A stretch of DNA of 64,000 bases, taken from positions 25,548-89,547 of the forward strand of contig NZ_AQWL01000012.1 in assembly GCF_000376425.1 (NCBI RefSeq), in the 5' to 3' direction. A program made the translations under genes and the position numbers. Origin of the DNA: Thiobacillus denitrificans DSM 12475. GTDB taxonomy: Bacteria > Pseudomonadota > Gammaproteobacteria > Burkholderiales > Thiobacillaceae. The notes beneath the pieces are model-generated. The model saw nothing but the letters and a program-made list of their open reading frames with translations. It ran no database searches and was not told the DNA's origin. This document shows positions 1 to 8,366 of the stretch, piece by piece; the first letter of the stretch is position 1; each line of letters opens with the position of its first letter.

Positions 1-801
1 CGATCTCGTCTGGCGAAACTGCTGCCGGGCTGGGAGGCGGATTTCAAACTGTTGCGGGCGCATGGGCTTGACCCCCGAAAGCCTCAGGACATTGAGGCCC
101 TGCCAGCGCTTCGCAGGCCTGCCGTGGCCGAAGGGAAGATCAACAGACGCAACTGGAAGAGTGCCGCAGGTCTTGGGCCCAAACGAAAAAGCATGCTGAA
201 GACCGAGGCCATGCTGACCAGCGACTGGGTGATGCGTTTGCGCCCGAACAAAGGCCTGCTCGCCAAATGGGAAGATGGTTCGACCGATTTGTGGGAGATG
301 GCCCAGAGCTGGACAGAGTGCCCGATCCCCCAGCGTCAGTGGCTGAATCTGCGGGAATTCGCAGGCACCCCGCCGGCCGCGGTGATCACCTGCGAGAACC
401 TTGGGGCCTACATCGATCTGCCGCTGCCCGAAAACGCGCTTGCGGTGTTTTCGCCTGGTAAGCATACGGAAATAGCAATTGAGTTATTGGCCAAACTCCC
501 TACATCGAAATGGGTGCATTTCGGTGACATAGATCCTGAAGGACTGGAGATCGTCGAACAGATCGCCATTGTATCTGGCCGGAAAATAGCCTTGTACATC
601 CCTTCCTTTGCCAGCGAATACGTGGAGTCGGGCATGGCACAGAAGAAAAAGGTTGTTTGGGAAATCGAATCAGAACATCCCGTGCTGAAGGCTCTAGCCA
701 CGCGAGGAGAAGGGCTCTATCAGGAGGTGTTTATGCTTGATACTCGACTGGAAAATGAGATAGCGGAACTGTCCGGTCATGTCCGACCTACTTACCCATA
801 A
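1..801 (+). CDS. JetD-like TOPRIM-domain protein, 3' part of gene
   Basis: The frame is open from the first base, so the true start lies left of the window. The C-terminal half carries an acidic residue in a CENLGAYIDLP stretch and, about 50 residues later, FGDIDPEGLEI. This acid plus DxD spacing is that of the TOPRIM-like domain of DUF2220, the family of the Wadjet subunit JetD, which is the nuclease of an anti-plasmid complex. The basic N-terminal part is not diagnostic. It converges on the leftward 849-3010 unit. If jetABC lie just outside, this plasmid carries a defence system against other plasmids; otherwise it is an orphan relative. The family call rests on motif recall alone. Confidence 0.5.
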   Translation, partial: RSRLAKLLPGWEADFKLLRAHGLDPRKPQDIEALPALRRPAVAEGKINRRNWKSAAGLGPKRKSMLKTEAMLTSDWVMRLRPNKGLLAKWEDGSTDLWEMAQSWTECPIPQRQWLNLREFAGTPPAAVITCENLGAYIDLPLPENALAVFSPGKHTEIAIELLAKLPTSKWVHFGDIDPEGLEIVEQIAIVSGRKIALYIPSFASEYVESGMAQKKKVVWEIESEHPVLKALATRGEGLYQEVFMLDTRLENEIAELSGHVRPTYP

Positions 802-804
802 AAA

Positions 805-834
805 AACCCGGCAGTCACAAGGACTATCCGGGTT
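805..834 (-). terminator. Leftward intrinsic terminator with CUUGU loop
   Basis: The arms AACCCGG (805-811) and CCGGGTT (828-834) pair, with an inner AGTC/GACT helix. The run of A on the plus strand at 801-806 is a U-tract on the minus strand. It ends the leftward 1052-3010 unit. Read on the minus strand the loop is CTTGT, one of a set of CNUGU loops found in this window. Confidence 0.75.
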
Positions 835-848
835 GGGTTGCATAACGC

Positions 849-1052
849 CTATCTCGAAGCGAAAGCTCTTCTCATGATCTCCGGCATGCGGTAAACATGT
901 CGATGACCCTGAGGAGCTGGCGCGATCTCGAAGGCTTTCGGATCCTTCCAGACCCTCTGCCACTGATTTTCAGGAGACTCATAGAACATCTCAGCCGAAA
1001 TCACAGTCCAGAGGTTGACGGGACCGAAGGTAATATCAGGCCAAATGACCAT
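849..1052 (-). CDS. Small hypothetical protein, 67 aa
   Basis: The start is chosen at the ATG preceded by a GGAG ribosome site at 1059-1062. A longer frame would run back into the gene before it. The protein is basic and aromatic (begins MVIWPDITFGPVN, ends RRAFASR) with no recognisable domain or membrane segment. It starts 11 bp after the stop of the VWA gene and is followed by the terminator at 805-834, so it is the second gene of that operon. I do not recognise the family. Confidence 0.55.
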   Translation of the reverse strand: MVIWPDITFGPVNLWTVISAEMFYESPENQWQRVWKDPKAFEIAPAPQGHRHVYRMPEIMRRAFASR

Positions 1053-1063
1053 GCTCTTCTCCT

Positions 1064-3010
1064 TCAAAGCAAGTTGCGTAACGCCCTGAACACGGCAGCC
1101 GGGATTTCTGCATCGTTGGCCGCCACGCCTGTGGGCATGATTTTTTCGAACTGGCGAAGGTGACAATCCGCGACCCCAATCAATACCGCAGTCGCTTCAA
1201 TGCCATAACGCCGGCTTTCCGACACCGCTGCTTCCAGTGCCTCAAAGCTGTTCGGCGCTCCATCCGTCACGTACATGAGGATCTTGCGTTCCTCAGTCCG
1301 CTTCGCGAGCTGTCCAACCGCAAACGTCGTCGCTGCACCCATCTGTGTTCCCCCTCTTGGTTGGAGAGACATCCGGGCCACGAATTTGCGCCAGGGCTCG
1401 TCGAAGGTTCCCAGTGGATCGATGACGTCATCGAACAACGCGGCAGCCACTTTCACATCAAAGCGGCTCATCACTTCCCCCATGGAGGCGGCAGCGAGGT
1501 AGACCGTATCGATCGTGCCTGACATGCTTCCAGAGCGATCCAGTACCATGTAAACAGCGGTATTGATCGCTTCGTTTTCGTCGCTTTTCTGGAAAATACG
1601 CACATCCCCGATCCGAGTCCGTGCCAGTCGGCTGGTGTCGATCCTGCCCGAATACGCAAGATGACGGTCCACATCCTTCCTGGCCTGGAGCAGTTGGTCG
1701 AGTTTGAGCGCGATCCTGGTGGTCGCCTTACGGGCGTCTGTGATGCGCTGACGGTACACGGCGTCGTTAGGGTGAAGTGGGTATGCGCTCACCTGTTCGA
1801 CTTCAGTTGCTTCCCTGTGGTCACCTTCGAGAAGACCGGATTCCCGGATCAACTCCTCCAGTCCTTTCGCCAAGCTCCCCAGATCGGAGTCCTCAGCATC
1901 CAGAACAGCCTGGGCAGTGGACGGATCGCACTGTCCAGCTCCAGAACCCCCGGCACCTTCCTGAGCATTCGCATGGGATTGGGTCTGGGACTTGGATTCA
2001 CCTGATTCCGAAGAACCTGAAGCACTGTCAGAACCTTGCGGTCCTTCCTCAGCCTCCGATTTCCCTCCGGCCGAGCCATCCTTGCTGTTATCAGCATCGT
2101 CACCTTTGGATCCGGAAGCGGCAGCATCGCTGTCGTTCCCCTTGCCATCGGTTTCTTCGCCCTTGCCAGCTTGACCCTGACTGTCGCTATCGGTTTCTTC
2201 ACCTTTGGCGGCTTGATCCTGAACGTCCTGCTCTTGGTCGGACTCATCCTGGTTTTCACCGGACTCACCCTTGCCTGAACCTGACTGCCCTTCAGCCTTC
2301 TGGGAATCGTCCTGTTCTCCCTGCTCGCCTTGCTGCTGCGAGCCTTGCCGGGGTTGAGGCTGTTCCTGTGAAGAGGCCTTGAGCACGGCCATGATCGTTT
2401 CTACTGCACGGTGGACATCCGCTGCCGTTTGACCCAGTTTTGTCGCTGCCCTGGCACATTCCAGCACCTGGTCAGCCACATCACCGAAGTCTTGGCGGGC
2501 GTAGTCCTTGGCGGGATCGACCCAATCCTGGCAAAAGCTATGACCCAACTCCTCGTAGCGCAAGGCATAGAGAAGCAAGGCCATCAGCTTGTTCGCCGGA
2601 TGCGCATCGGCTTCCGGCTCGGTGAAAAACCCAAGCTTTCGCATAAGCCCCGCCGTACGGTTCAGGTTCTTCTTGGAACCCGGAAAGACCTGGCCGATGG
2701 CCCGCTCGATCCGGATGTCCTCGATGAGGTTCCTAAATCCGTTGAACACCACGCCCATTTGATGCCCGAGCAGGGTGTATTCCGGATCCGAGAAGCGCAA
2801 ATGCGCAGCCTCGTGATCCAGGAGCCCCTCGATGACAGTGGCGTCCTCTTCAGAGCCAATAGCCTTGAGGGAAGGAAGATGAATCACGCGCGTCGTATGG
2901 TTCACATGAGCGCCCATCTTGTCATCGAACCGCACATCGATACCCATCTGCCCTGCGACAACCTTGGCGATGATGGGTAGGGACCTACCGATTGTTTGCT
3001 GCTGGTACAT
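1064..3010 (-). CDS. CobT-like protein: HExxH motif, acidic linker, C-terminal VWA domain
   Basis: 648 residues. An HEAAH motif sits at about 66-70, as in zinc metallopeptidase folds. The middle, about 330-480, is a low-complexity linker rich in Gln, Glu, Asp, Ser and Gly. The last 160 residues are a von Willebrand A domain with the MIDAS sequence DRSGS at about 491-495 and later TQMG and TDG elements. This order matches CobT-like partners of MoxR/CobS-type AAA ATPases, known from cobaltochelatase and from phages and plasmids. No CobS-like gene is in the window. The start at 3010 has AAGGAG at 3016-3021 and removes 194 spurious upstream codons. The leader at 3011-3070 belongs to the repeated leader family. 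Confidence 0.75.
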   Translation of the reverse strand: MYQQQTIGRSLPIIAKVVAGQMGIDVRFDDKMGAHVNHTTRVIHLPSLKAIGSEEDATVIEGLLDHEAAHLRFSDPEYTLLGHQMGVVFNGFRNLIEDIRIERAIGQVFPGSKKNLNRTAGLMRKLGFFTEPEADAHPANKLMALLLYALRYEELGHSFCQDWVDPAKDYARQDFGDVADQVLECARAATKLGQTAADVHRAVETIMAVLKASSQEQPQPRQGSQQQGEQGEQDDSQKAEGQSGSGKGESGENQDESDQEQDVQDQAAKGEETDSDSQGQAGKGEETDGKGNDSDAAASGSKGDDADNSKDGSAGGKSEAEEGPQGSDSASGSSESGESKSQTQSHANAQEGAGGSGAGQCDPSTAQAVLDAEDSDLGSLAKGLEELIRESGLLEGDHREATEVEQVSAYPLHPNDAVYRQRITDARKATTRIALKLDQLLQARKDVDRHLAYSGRIDTSRLARTRIGDVRIFQKSDENEAINTAVYMVLDRSGSMSGTIDTVYLAAASMGEVMSRFDVKVAAALFDDVIDPLGTFDEPWRKFVARMSLQPRGGTQMGAATTFAVGQLAKRTEERKILMYVTDGAPNSFEALEAAVSESRRYGIEATAVLIGVADCHLRQFEKIMPTGVAANDAEIPAAVFRALRNLL

Positions 3011-3070
3011 GGCAACTCCTTGAATATGACTCGAAACAGTCGAGCCTTCAGCCTTGCGAGTAAGAGTTGA
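3011..3070 (-). promoter_or_regulatory. Repeated leader element, copy upstream of VWA gene
   Basis: On the minus strand it contains CAACTCTTA, then GCAAGGCTGAAG, a hairpin GGCTCGA/TCGAGTC with loop CTGTT, and AAGGAG eight bases before the start codon. Order and spacing match the other copies listed here. The outer helix seen in most copies is not obvious; TGAA/TTCA may replace it. Confidence 0.55.
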
Positions 3071-3111
3071 TGAACAAGGCTTTATATGTTGCCGAATCGT
3101 TTTTTCGGGCG

Positions 3112-3139
3112 TTGGTTTGCGCCCTCCTTTCGATACAAT
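3112..3139 (+). promoter_or_regulatory. Candidate sigma70 promoter for the S49 peptidase gene
   Basis: TTGGTT (3112-3117) and TACAAT (3134-3139) are 16 bp apart and 43 bp upstream of the start codon at 3182. They lie just outside the divergent leader of the VWA gene. Confidence 0.45.
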
Positions 3140-3181
3140 GTCATGCGCGTGTATAACTTTCAGCAATCCAAAGGACATAAG

Positions 3182-4168
3182 ATGACCGAAAGCAATCGAG
3201 GAGAAGAGCGTCGGAACGTTTCCGTGCCTGAAACGCTGCTGGACCGGATGGTGACCATTCTTGAAAAGGAACACCGTTCTCGAGCCATTCGCTTCTACCT
3301 GCTGGTTGGTGCAATCATCCTGCCCTCCCTCATATACGCCGTGGCAACTTCTGCATTCCTGAACAAGAACCAGGAGCAAAACCCCAAGGAATATGCGGCG
3401 CTGGTCAAGATCGATGGTGAGATCGCGGACGGCAAAGAGGCCTCCGCCCTGGCAATCATGCCGGCGCTGGAATCGGCGTTCAAAGATGAAAAGGCCAAGG
3501 GCGTCGTGCTGCTGATCAATTCTCCCGGCGGCACACCCGTTCAGGCGGGCGTAATTCACGACCGCATCCTCGAGCTCAAACAGAAGTACCACAAGCCTGT
3601 CATCGCGATGGGCCGCGACATGATGACCAGCGGTGCCTACATGGTCGCGGTGGCCGCAGACAAGATTTACGCCAACGAGGCGTCCCTGGTGGGCTCCGTC
3701 GGGGTGGTCATTCGCGGCTTCGGCCTGTCCAACGTCTTACAGCGCTATGGGGTCGAGCGCCGCGTGTACGCGGCCGGCAAGAACAAGAACACCATGGACC
3801 CGTTCAGCCCGGAAAAAGCGGAGGACGTCGCAAAGACCAAGGAAATGCTGGACAAGATCCACCAGCAGTTCATCGCCAAGGTGAAGGCTGGCCGCGGAAA
3901 CCGCCTGAAGAAGGACGACGACTTCCTCTTCACTGGCGGGTACTGGACCGGGACTGAAGCCCAGGAATACGGCCTGATCGATGCTGTCGCCGACCTGCCA
4001 AAGGTGCTGCAAGACAACTTTGGCGTCGAGGCATTGAAAGACATGAACAAGAAGGACTTCTTCGCTGAATTGAGCAAAAAATTCTTCGGCGGGTTCAGCC
4101 TGTCGGCAAATGGCCTGGACTTCAAGTCCGGTGTCTATGCCGAAGTCGAGCCCGGACAGATTTATTAA
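3182..4168 (+). CDS. SohB/SppA-like S49 serine peptidase, membrane-anchored
   Basis: 328 residues starting at MTESNRGEER, chosen for the AAGGA ribosome site at 3171-3175. One N-terminal membrane segment (FYLLVGAIILPSLIYAVA). The ClpP-like S49 domain shows INSPGG, then MTSGAYMVAVAADKIYA containing the nucleophile serine. Then GSVGVV follows, and YAAGKNKNTMDPFSP with the expected general-base lysine. Such peptidases cleave signal peptides or membrane proteins on the periplasmic face. Short versions next to plasmid genes are common, but the substrate is unknown. The gene is followed by a 40-residue hydrophobic ORF and a terminator. Confidence 0.88.
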   Translation: MTESNRGEERRNVSVPETLLDRMVTILEKEHRSRAIRFYLLVGAIILPSLIYAVATSAFLNKNQEQNPKEYAALVKIDGEIADGKEASALAIMPALESAFKDEKAKGVVLLINSPGGTPVQAGVIHDRILELKQKYHKPVIAMGRDMMTSGAYMVAVAADKIYANEASLVGSVGVVIRGFGLSNVLQRYGVERRVYAAGKNKNTMDPFSPEKAEDVAKTKEMLDKIHQQFIAKVKAGRGNRLKKDDDFLFTGGYWTGTEAQEYGLIDAVADLPKVLQDNFGVEALKDMNKKDFFAELSKKFFGGFSLSANGLDFKSGVYAEVEPGQIY

Positions 4169-4192
4169 CCCAACCTAGAAAGGAGCCACGAA

Positions 4193-4315
4193 ATGGATGA
4201 CATCGTCAACGCGCTGACCAACCTCGGCGCCTGGGGGGCCGGACTCGTCGCGCTGGCACACCTAGCGGCCAACGCCGTGAGTCCGCTGGTGTATTCCTCG
4301 GTCTACTGCTTCTGA
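4193..4315 (+). CDS. Very small hydrophobic protein, 40 aa
   Basis: An ATG follows an AAAGGAG site at 4179-4185 and the frame runs MDDIVNALTNLGAWGAG to SSVYCF, then stops just before a strong terminator. The middle (GAGLVALAHLAANAVSPLV) could form one membrane helix. It sits 24 bp after the peptidase gene and is probably co-transcribed. Family unknown; it could be a regulator or substrate of the membrane peptidase, which is speculation. Confidence 0.5.
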   Translation: MDDIVNALTNLGAWGAGLVALAHLAANAVSPLVYSSVYCF

Positions 4316-4330
4316 CCGAGTCCAGCCCAG

Positions 4331-4361
4331 AGCCGGGTGCGCAACACCCGGCTTTTTTTTT
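4331..4361 (+). terminator. Rightward intrinsic terminator
   Basis: Nine-base perfect stem AGCCGGGTG/CACCCGGCT with loop CGCAA, followed by nine T. It ends the peptidase unit. Confidence 0.9.
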
Positions 4362-4387
4362 CTAACGCACGCCATTGAGGGAATTGG

Positions 4388-5356
4388 ATGCACCTGATCG
4401 AGGAGATCTTTGTAGCCATGAGCCATTTACTGAATCGCCTGATGAAATTCTCGGTGGACGTCACCCGCGCCCTGATGGGAGGACGCCAGGAAACCTTTCT
4501 CGTACGGGCCGCTTTTGGCTGCCTACTGGTCGGAATTTTTCTGGTCGTGGGCGGCATACAGAGCCATTGGGCGGTCTTGGTAGCGGCGGCAGTGCCCGGC
4601 GTACTGTTCATGGTGCTGCTCTCAGCCGCCTATGCGGGAGCCAAATCGTTCTTCACGGTGACCGGCATGGGCGTGGTCGCCCTGTTCGCTATCCTGTGGC
4701 TGTTCAACATGGATAACGCCCAATACCTTGTCCTGGCTACCGGCATGCTGTTCGTGACGGGAATGATCGCTTTTCTGGACGGGGCCATGGTTTCAAGCAT
4801 GATCCGTGGGGCGCTCGCCGATATGCGCGTCAAGAGCACGCTCAAGCGCATCGCGGGCAAGACCGGGCATGTGATCCACAATGTCCTGCTCCAAAGCGAG
4901 CTGTATTCCTGCGAAATCGACCATATCCTGATCAACCACGCGGGAGTATTTGTCGTTGAAACCAAGGGCATGTCCGGACGGATTTTCAATCAGGGCGAAA
5001 ACATGCCCTGGATTCAGGCGCCGTCCACCGACCACAGCATGGAGTTCGAATCTCCGATTGAACAGAACGCACGCCACGTCAGCGTTCTGAAGGAGCTGCT
5101 TGGCACCGAGTACCCGATCTACAGCCTGGTCGTTTTCACGAACGCGACATTTGCCAACGCGATGCCTTCGAACGTGATCCAGGTGGGTGACCTGAAGAAG
5201 TACATCCGGCAGTTCAAACACAAGGCCATCGTGTCTTCTGCACAGGCACATGCCTTGAACACGATCGAGTCCAAGCGGGACACCTCCAGGGCGGGCCAAC
5301 GCGAGCATCGGCGGCGGGTGGAGGAGCGCCGACTGCGGGAGCATATGGCTGGGTAG
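4388..5356 (+). CDS. Membrane protein with cytoplasmic NERD nuclease-related domain
   Basis: 322 residues. Several hydrophobic segments occupy about residues 40-140 (for example VRAAFGCLLVGIFLVVGGI and YLVLATGMLFVTGMIAFL). A NERD domain follows, recognised by ELYSCEIDHILINHAGVFVVETKG, where E, D, E and K are in the order of the restriction-endonuclease-like core. NERD proteins are linked to DNA processing, but their reaction is mostly unproven. The ATG at 4388 follows GAGGGA; an internal ATG at 4418 is possible. The gene stands alone between a terminator and the par region. Confidence 0.75.
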   Translation: MHLIEEIFVAMSHLLNRLMKFSVDVTRALMGGRQETFLVRAAFGCLLVGIFLVVGGIQSHWAVLVAAAVPGVLFMVLLSAAYAGAKSFFTVTGMGVVALFAILWLFNMDNAQYLVLATGMLFVTGMIAFLDGAMVSSMIRGALADMRVKSTLKRIAGKTGHVIHNVLLQSELYSCEIDHILINHAGVFVVETKGMSGRIFNQGENMPWIQAPSTDHSMEFESPIEQNARHVSVLKELLGTEYPIYSLVVFTNATFANAMPSNVIQVGDLKKYIRQFKHKAIVSSAQAHALNTIESKRDTSRAGQREHRRRVEERRLREHMAG

Positions 5357-5361
5357 CAAAG

Positions 5362-5396
5362 TTATCCACAGTTCCCGTGGGTAACGTTGTGGATAT
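5362..5396. other. Two DnaA-box-like sites, candidate origin element
   Basis: TTATCCACA lies at 5362-5370, and an inverted near-copy (TTGTGGATA, complement TATCCACAA) at 5388-5396. About 240 bp of AT-rich sequence follows before parA. Paired DnaA boxes beside an AT-rich stretch are typical of plasmid replication origins, but no iterons are obvious here. Confidence 0.5.
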
Positions 5397-5456
5397 GTGA
5401 CAGGTCGATGAAGATCCGTCCAGAGATGCTCGGTTTCGTTGGTACCCGCCCATTTG

Positions 5457-5645
5457 TTAGGCAAACACTATGAAAATTCGGTGTTTTTCGCTTCTCTGAC
5501 CGGCTCTTGGTAGGTTTTTGGTTTTAGTTGTTCTTTTTCAATAGCCAGTTTTCTTATACTGATTTTCCTACTTAAATTAGCCATTTTGCGTCGGTTGATT
5601 AGTTATGTTTAGTAGGCAAAAGTCGAGATTTACTCTTTTTGCCTA
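5457..5645. promoter_or_regulatory. Probable ParA/ParB operator: TTAGGCAAA repeats
   Basis: TTAGGCAAAC occurs at 5457-5466. The inverted pair TAGGCAAAAG (5613-5622) and CTTTTTGCCTA (5635-5645) sits about 70 bp before the parA start. The N-terminal region of this ParA is the right kind of DNA-binding domain to autoregulate from such sites. The rest of 5397-5712 is AT-rich with a possible -10, TATACT, at 5555-5560. Confidence 0.5.
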
Positions 5646-5712
5646 ACAACGCACTTGTCATTGTTCTGCTTATTGTATATGTTATTTATATTCTCCTCCG
5701 CTTGTACGCGTC

Positions 5713-6861
5713 ATGGCTCTTAGATCAACGTTCGCTATAACGTCTGGATTGCAATACAGGTTGCGTGCTGCCGGCGCGTTGCTTGGTGTGACTGACAATA
5801 CGCTTCGGACTTATTCGGACAACGCCGGGATCGAGGTCAAGCGCGCCTCCGATTTCAGCCCCGGTGCACCGCCCGTACGTGTCTTCTTGCCGGAAACGCT
5901 TTTCCAACTCGCTCAATGGCGGCGAGCGCAGGGATATATCAAGATCCCGCAGTTTGCGCGGAGCCCAATCGTCCTCGCGATTTACGTAATCAAGGGCGGA
6001 ACCGGGAAGACCACGACGGCCGTTGAGTTAGCCATTCACCTTCAGATGATGGGCCTGCGCGTGGCGCTCATCGATATCGACATCCAGGGCAACGCCACCC
6101 AATCCATGGGGTACGAACCTGATCTAACGATGGACGAGGCGACGGCGTATGAGGTTAACGCTGATGCTATCGTGCAGGACACCTTTGCCTCGATCATGCT
6201 GCCGTTTCTAGACCGTAGCCGCGGGAGCCTGGCTTTACGTGCCGAAGTTGGCGAAGGCGTCATCAAGAAACCGTTCGGCGAACACGGGCCTCATCTCATC
6301 CCAGCCGACACCTTCATTGGAGATCTCGAACAGGGGTTGGCACTCGCCAAGGGACAGCGGGAGCTCTACATTCGGCAGATGATCGAAGCCTCGAAGGATG
6401 GCAGCGTCCCTGGGTTCAATGCATCCAATTACGACGTGATCCTGTTTGATTGCCCGCCCAATGTTTCTTTCACGTCAACCGCAGCCATGGCGGCCGCAGA
6501 TATCGTTGTTTCCCCGATCCGGCTCGACGCCTTCAGCGTGAAGGGCCTGACCAAGGTCATGAATGAGATTACTGCGATGGATGAAGCCTATAAGCTGCGT
6601 CCGCAGCTGGTTATCCTGCCGACGCATTATTCGCCCCATTTGGCTCGTATTGGGCGGATGCAGTCACAGCTCAACAAATACCGAGACATGCTGGCACCCA
6701 ACGTGATCTCGACAAGCGAGGAATTCCCGAAATCGCTTGAGAACTACCTGCCGCTGTCCTTGCAAAAGCCCACATCGACGCCAGCCAGCGAATATCGCAT
6801 GTTCGCCGAGTTCATGTTCAAGAAGATCGTCGATCTGGGTTCGAAAGGGGGTGGCAAATGA
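5713..6861 (+). CDS. parA: Plasmid partition ATPase ParA, type Ia
   Basis: 382 residues. A DNA-binding N-terminal region of about 90 residues precedes a deviant Walker A, VIKGGTGKTTTAVE, at about 98-110. Walker A' (LIDIDIQGNATQ) and Walker B (VILFDCPPNVSF) follow. The length and N-terminal domain are those of P1/F-type ParA, which moves plasmid copies apart along the nucleoid and represses its own operon. No good ribosome site precedes the ATG. The stop overlaps the parB start by 4 bp. Confidence 0.93.
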   Translation: MALRSTFAITSGLQYRLRAAGALLGVTDNTLRTYSDNAGIEVKRASDFSPGAPPVRVFLPETLFQLAQWRRAQGYIKIPQFARSPIVLAIYVIKGGTGKTTTAVELAIHLQMMGLRVALIDIDIQGNATQSMGYEPDLTMDEATAYEVNADAIVQDTFASIMLPFLDRSRGSLALRAEVGEGVIKKPFGEHGPHLIPADTFIGDLEQGLALAKGQRELYIRQMIEASKDGSVPGFNASNYDVILFDCPPNVSFTSTAAMAAADIVVSPIRLDAFSVKGLTKVMNEITAMDEAYKLRPQLVILPTHYSPHLARIGRMQSQLNKYRDMLAPNVISTSEEFPKSLENYLPLSLQKPTSTPASEYRMFAEFMFKKIVDLGSKGGGK

Positions 6862-7925
6862 AAATACGAAAACTCACACCAGGCCCCGCGATGCCGCTGC
6901 CGGACTTTAAGCAGCCCGCAGAGTTGGGCGATGCTTCGGCGCAAGAAAGCCCGAGCGACAAGCCTGGCACCACAGACGCGCCAAGCGCTCCTGAAGCCCA
7001 CGTTGATACTGATGCCGCGCCTTCCCCGGCGGCAAATGATGAAGAGCCCAAGGTCACAGGCGCCACTGAATCTCCTGTTGAGGATTCGCAGCAGATCGAA
7101 ACCAGAGAGTACGTCGAGCCCACGAAGGACGAGCTGGGGGTTCTTGAGCAGATTGCGATAGAAAAAATCCTCACTTCGCCGTTCCAGCCGAGACTTTACT
7201 TTGATGAACAGTCCCTTGAGGACCTGGCGGAGAACATTCGCGAGGTTGGCGGCCTCGTTGAGCCCATTAAGGTAAGGCCGCTGGCCGATGGGCGATTCGA
7301 GCTCATTTCCGGTGAGCGCCGGGTGCGTGCTTACCGTATCAACGGCGCACCAGAGATTCCAGCCTGGATAAAGGCCATGGACGATGGCACTGCGTTCAAG
7401 GAAGCCTGCGCAGAGAACCTCAACCGTGAGGATCTGACGCTGTATGAGAAGGCGGCCGCTTACAAGCGTGCGCTCGATGAAGGCCACGCCAAAAGCCAGC
7501 GAGCGCTCGCCGTGCTGTCCGGCGTGAACCGTATGGATATTCAGCGGTGTCTGGGAATTTTCAAACTCCCGCCCGCTGCCATCAAGGTCATCGCGGCAAA
7601 CAAAGACATCCTGGCGCTGAGCCATATCGAACACCTCGTCGATTACGCGACAAACGGACACGGTGATCTGGTGGCCCAGGGATTGGAATTGGTCAGCAAG
7701 GATCGCCTGAAGCGGGACATGCTTATCAGCTGGATCGAGAAACAAGCCAAGCCAAAGAACGCCGTGCAGACCTTCCATCAGTATTCCCTGCATGGCAAGC
7801 CGCTGGGCCGGATGGTTATCAAGAGCAAGAAGGTTTCATTCAACCTGGACAGCGAAGAAAACTCAAAGCTTCTGGTTGAGGCCTTTGAGAAAGCGATAGC
7901 CAGCCTGGGAGGCACGAAAGGGTAA
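6858..7925 (+). CDS. parB: Centromere-binding CTPase ParB
   Basis: 355 residues. The first 90 are acidic, Pro/Ala-rich and probably contact ParA. The ParB core follows: LTSPFQPRLYF, then GGLVEPIKVRPL and SGERRVRAYRI (the CTP-binding GERRxR box), then AENLNREDLTLYEKA and a helix-turn-helix around SQRALAVLSGVNRMDIQR. It is translationally coupled to parA and lies directly before the three palindromes at 7972-8092, which are its likely parS sites. Confidence 0.93.
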   Translation: MKIRKLTPGPAMPLPDFKQPAELGDASAQESPSDKPGTTDAPSAPEAHVDTDAAPSPAANDEEPKVTGATESPVEDSQQIETREYVEPTKDELGVLEQIAIEKILTSPFQPRLYFDEQSLEDLAENIREVGGLVEPIKVRPLADGRFELISGERRVRAYRINGAPEIPAWIKAMDDGTAFKEACAENLNREDLTLYEKAAAYKRALDEGHAKSQRALAVLSGVNRMDIQRCLGIFKLPPAAIKVIAANKDILALSHIEHLVDYATNGHGDLVAQGLELVSKDRLKRDMLISWIEKQAKPKNAVQTFHQYSLHGKPLGRMVIKSKKVSFNLDSEENSKLLVEAFEKAIASLGGTKG

Positions 7926-7971
7926 TGTTGACTAATTTAGTCGGGAATACAGGGCACAAGCAGGCAGGCCG

Positions 7972-8092
7972 TGGCACAAGTTGTGCCATCCTGCCGCCAG
8001 CCATTGCGGGGGGCGATTGTTTGGTCAGGCATCGGGTGGCACAGGTTGTGCCACCCCGCCTCCCCCAACGACCAGTGGCACAAGTTGTGCCG
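7972..8092. repeat. parS centromere: three 17-bp palindromes
   Basis: TGGCACAAGTTGTGCCA at 7972-7988 is a perfect 8-1-8 palindrome. The second, 8037-8053, has one change (CACAG). The third starts at 8076 and ends in GTGCCG. A half-site GGCACAAG lies at 7953-7960. Centre spacings are 65 and 39 bp. Position directly after parB supports a ParB loading site. A 255-bp open frame across the cluster is an effect of the repeats. Confidence 0.85.
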
Positions 8093-8131
8093 CCCGACCG
8101 AGGAAGACCACACCAACCCGAACAACAGACC

Positions 8132-8157
8132 AGGGCCGCCACAAGCGGCCCTGTTTC
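8132..8157 (+). terminator. Terminator after parAB-parS
   Basis: Stem AGGGCCGC/GCGGCCCT with loop CACAA, then GTTTCTTTTT. It isolates the par operon from the next gene. Confidence 0.75.
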
Positions 8158-8234
8158 TTTTTGGAGAATAAAAATGTAGGCGTCCAGACTGATGCGCTTT
8201 GCCAGCTGCGGCAACAGTTAGCAAAGCAAAAAAA

Positions 8235-8264
8235 GAAAGCCCACGACGGCAATCGTGGGCTTTC
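8235..8264 (-). terminator. Strong hairpin, leftward terminator
   Basis: A 12-bp stem GAAAGCCCACGA/TCGTGGGCTTTC encloses CGGCAA. The A-run at 8226-8234 becomes a U-tract on the minus strand, so it would stop leftward transcription into the par region. No leftward gene is seen directly upstream of it. Confidence 0.55.
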
Positions 8265-8366
8265 AGTGGATCGTGGAGATTGGGGTCCTCACAAATCCGT
8301 AGTGCTGATCGGATAGTAGGACTGCTGTCTCCGCGTGTCAAGGAACCCGAGACTCAGGAGTCAGAA

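Noticed and set aside
1661-2980. Several rightward frames opposite the VWA gene
   Set aside because: They arise from the biased Gln/Glu/Ser/Asp linker codons read on the other strand.
3011-3592. N-terminal 194 codons of the VWA frame
   Set aside because: They cover the leader and the divergent promoter and peptidase start; the AAGGAG-preceded ATG at 3010 is the better start.
4331-4361. Member of the CNUGU-loop set
   Set aside because: Its loop is CGCAA and the unit has no leader copy, so it was used as a negative example.
7925-8179. Open frame of 84 codons after parB
   Set aside because: It spans the three parS palindromes and the parAB terminator; its codons are produced by the repeats and it has no ribosome site.
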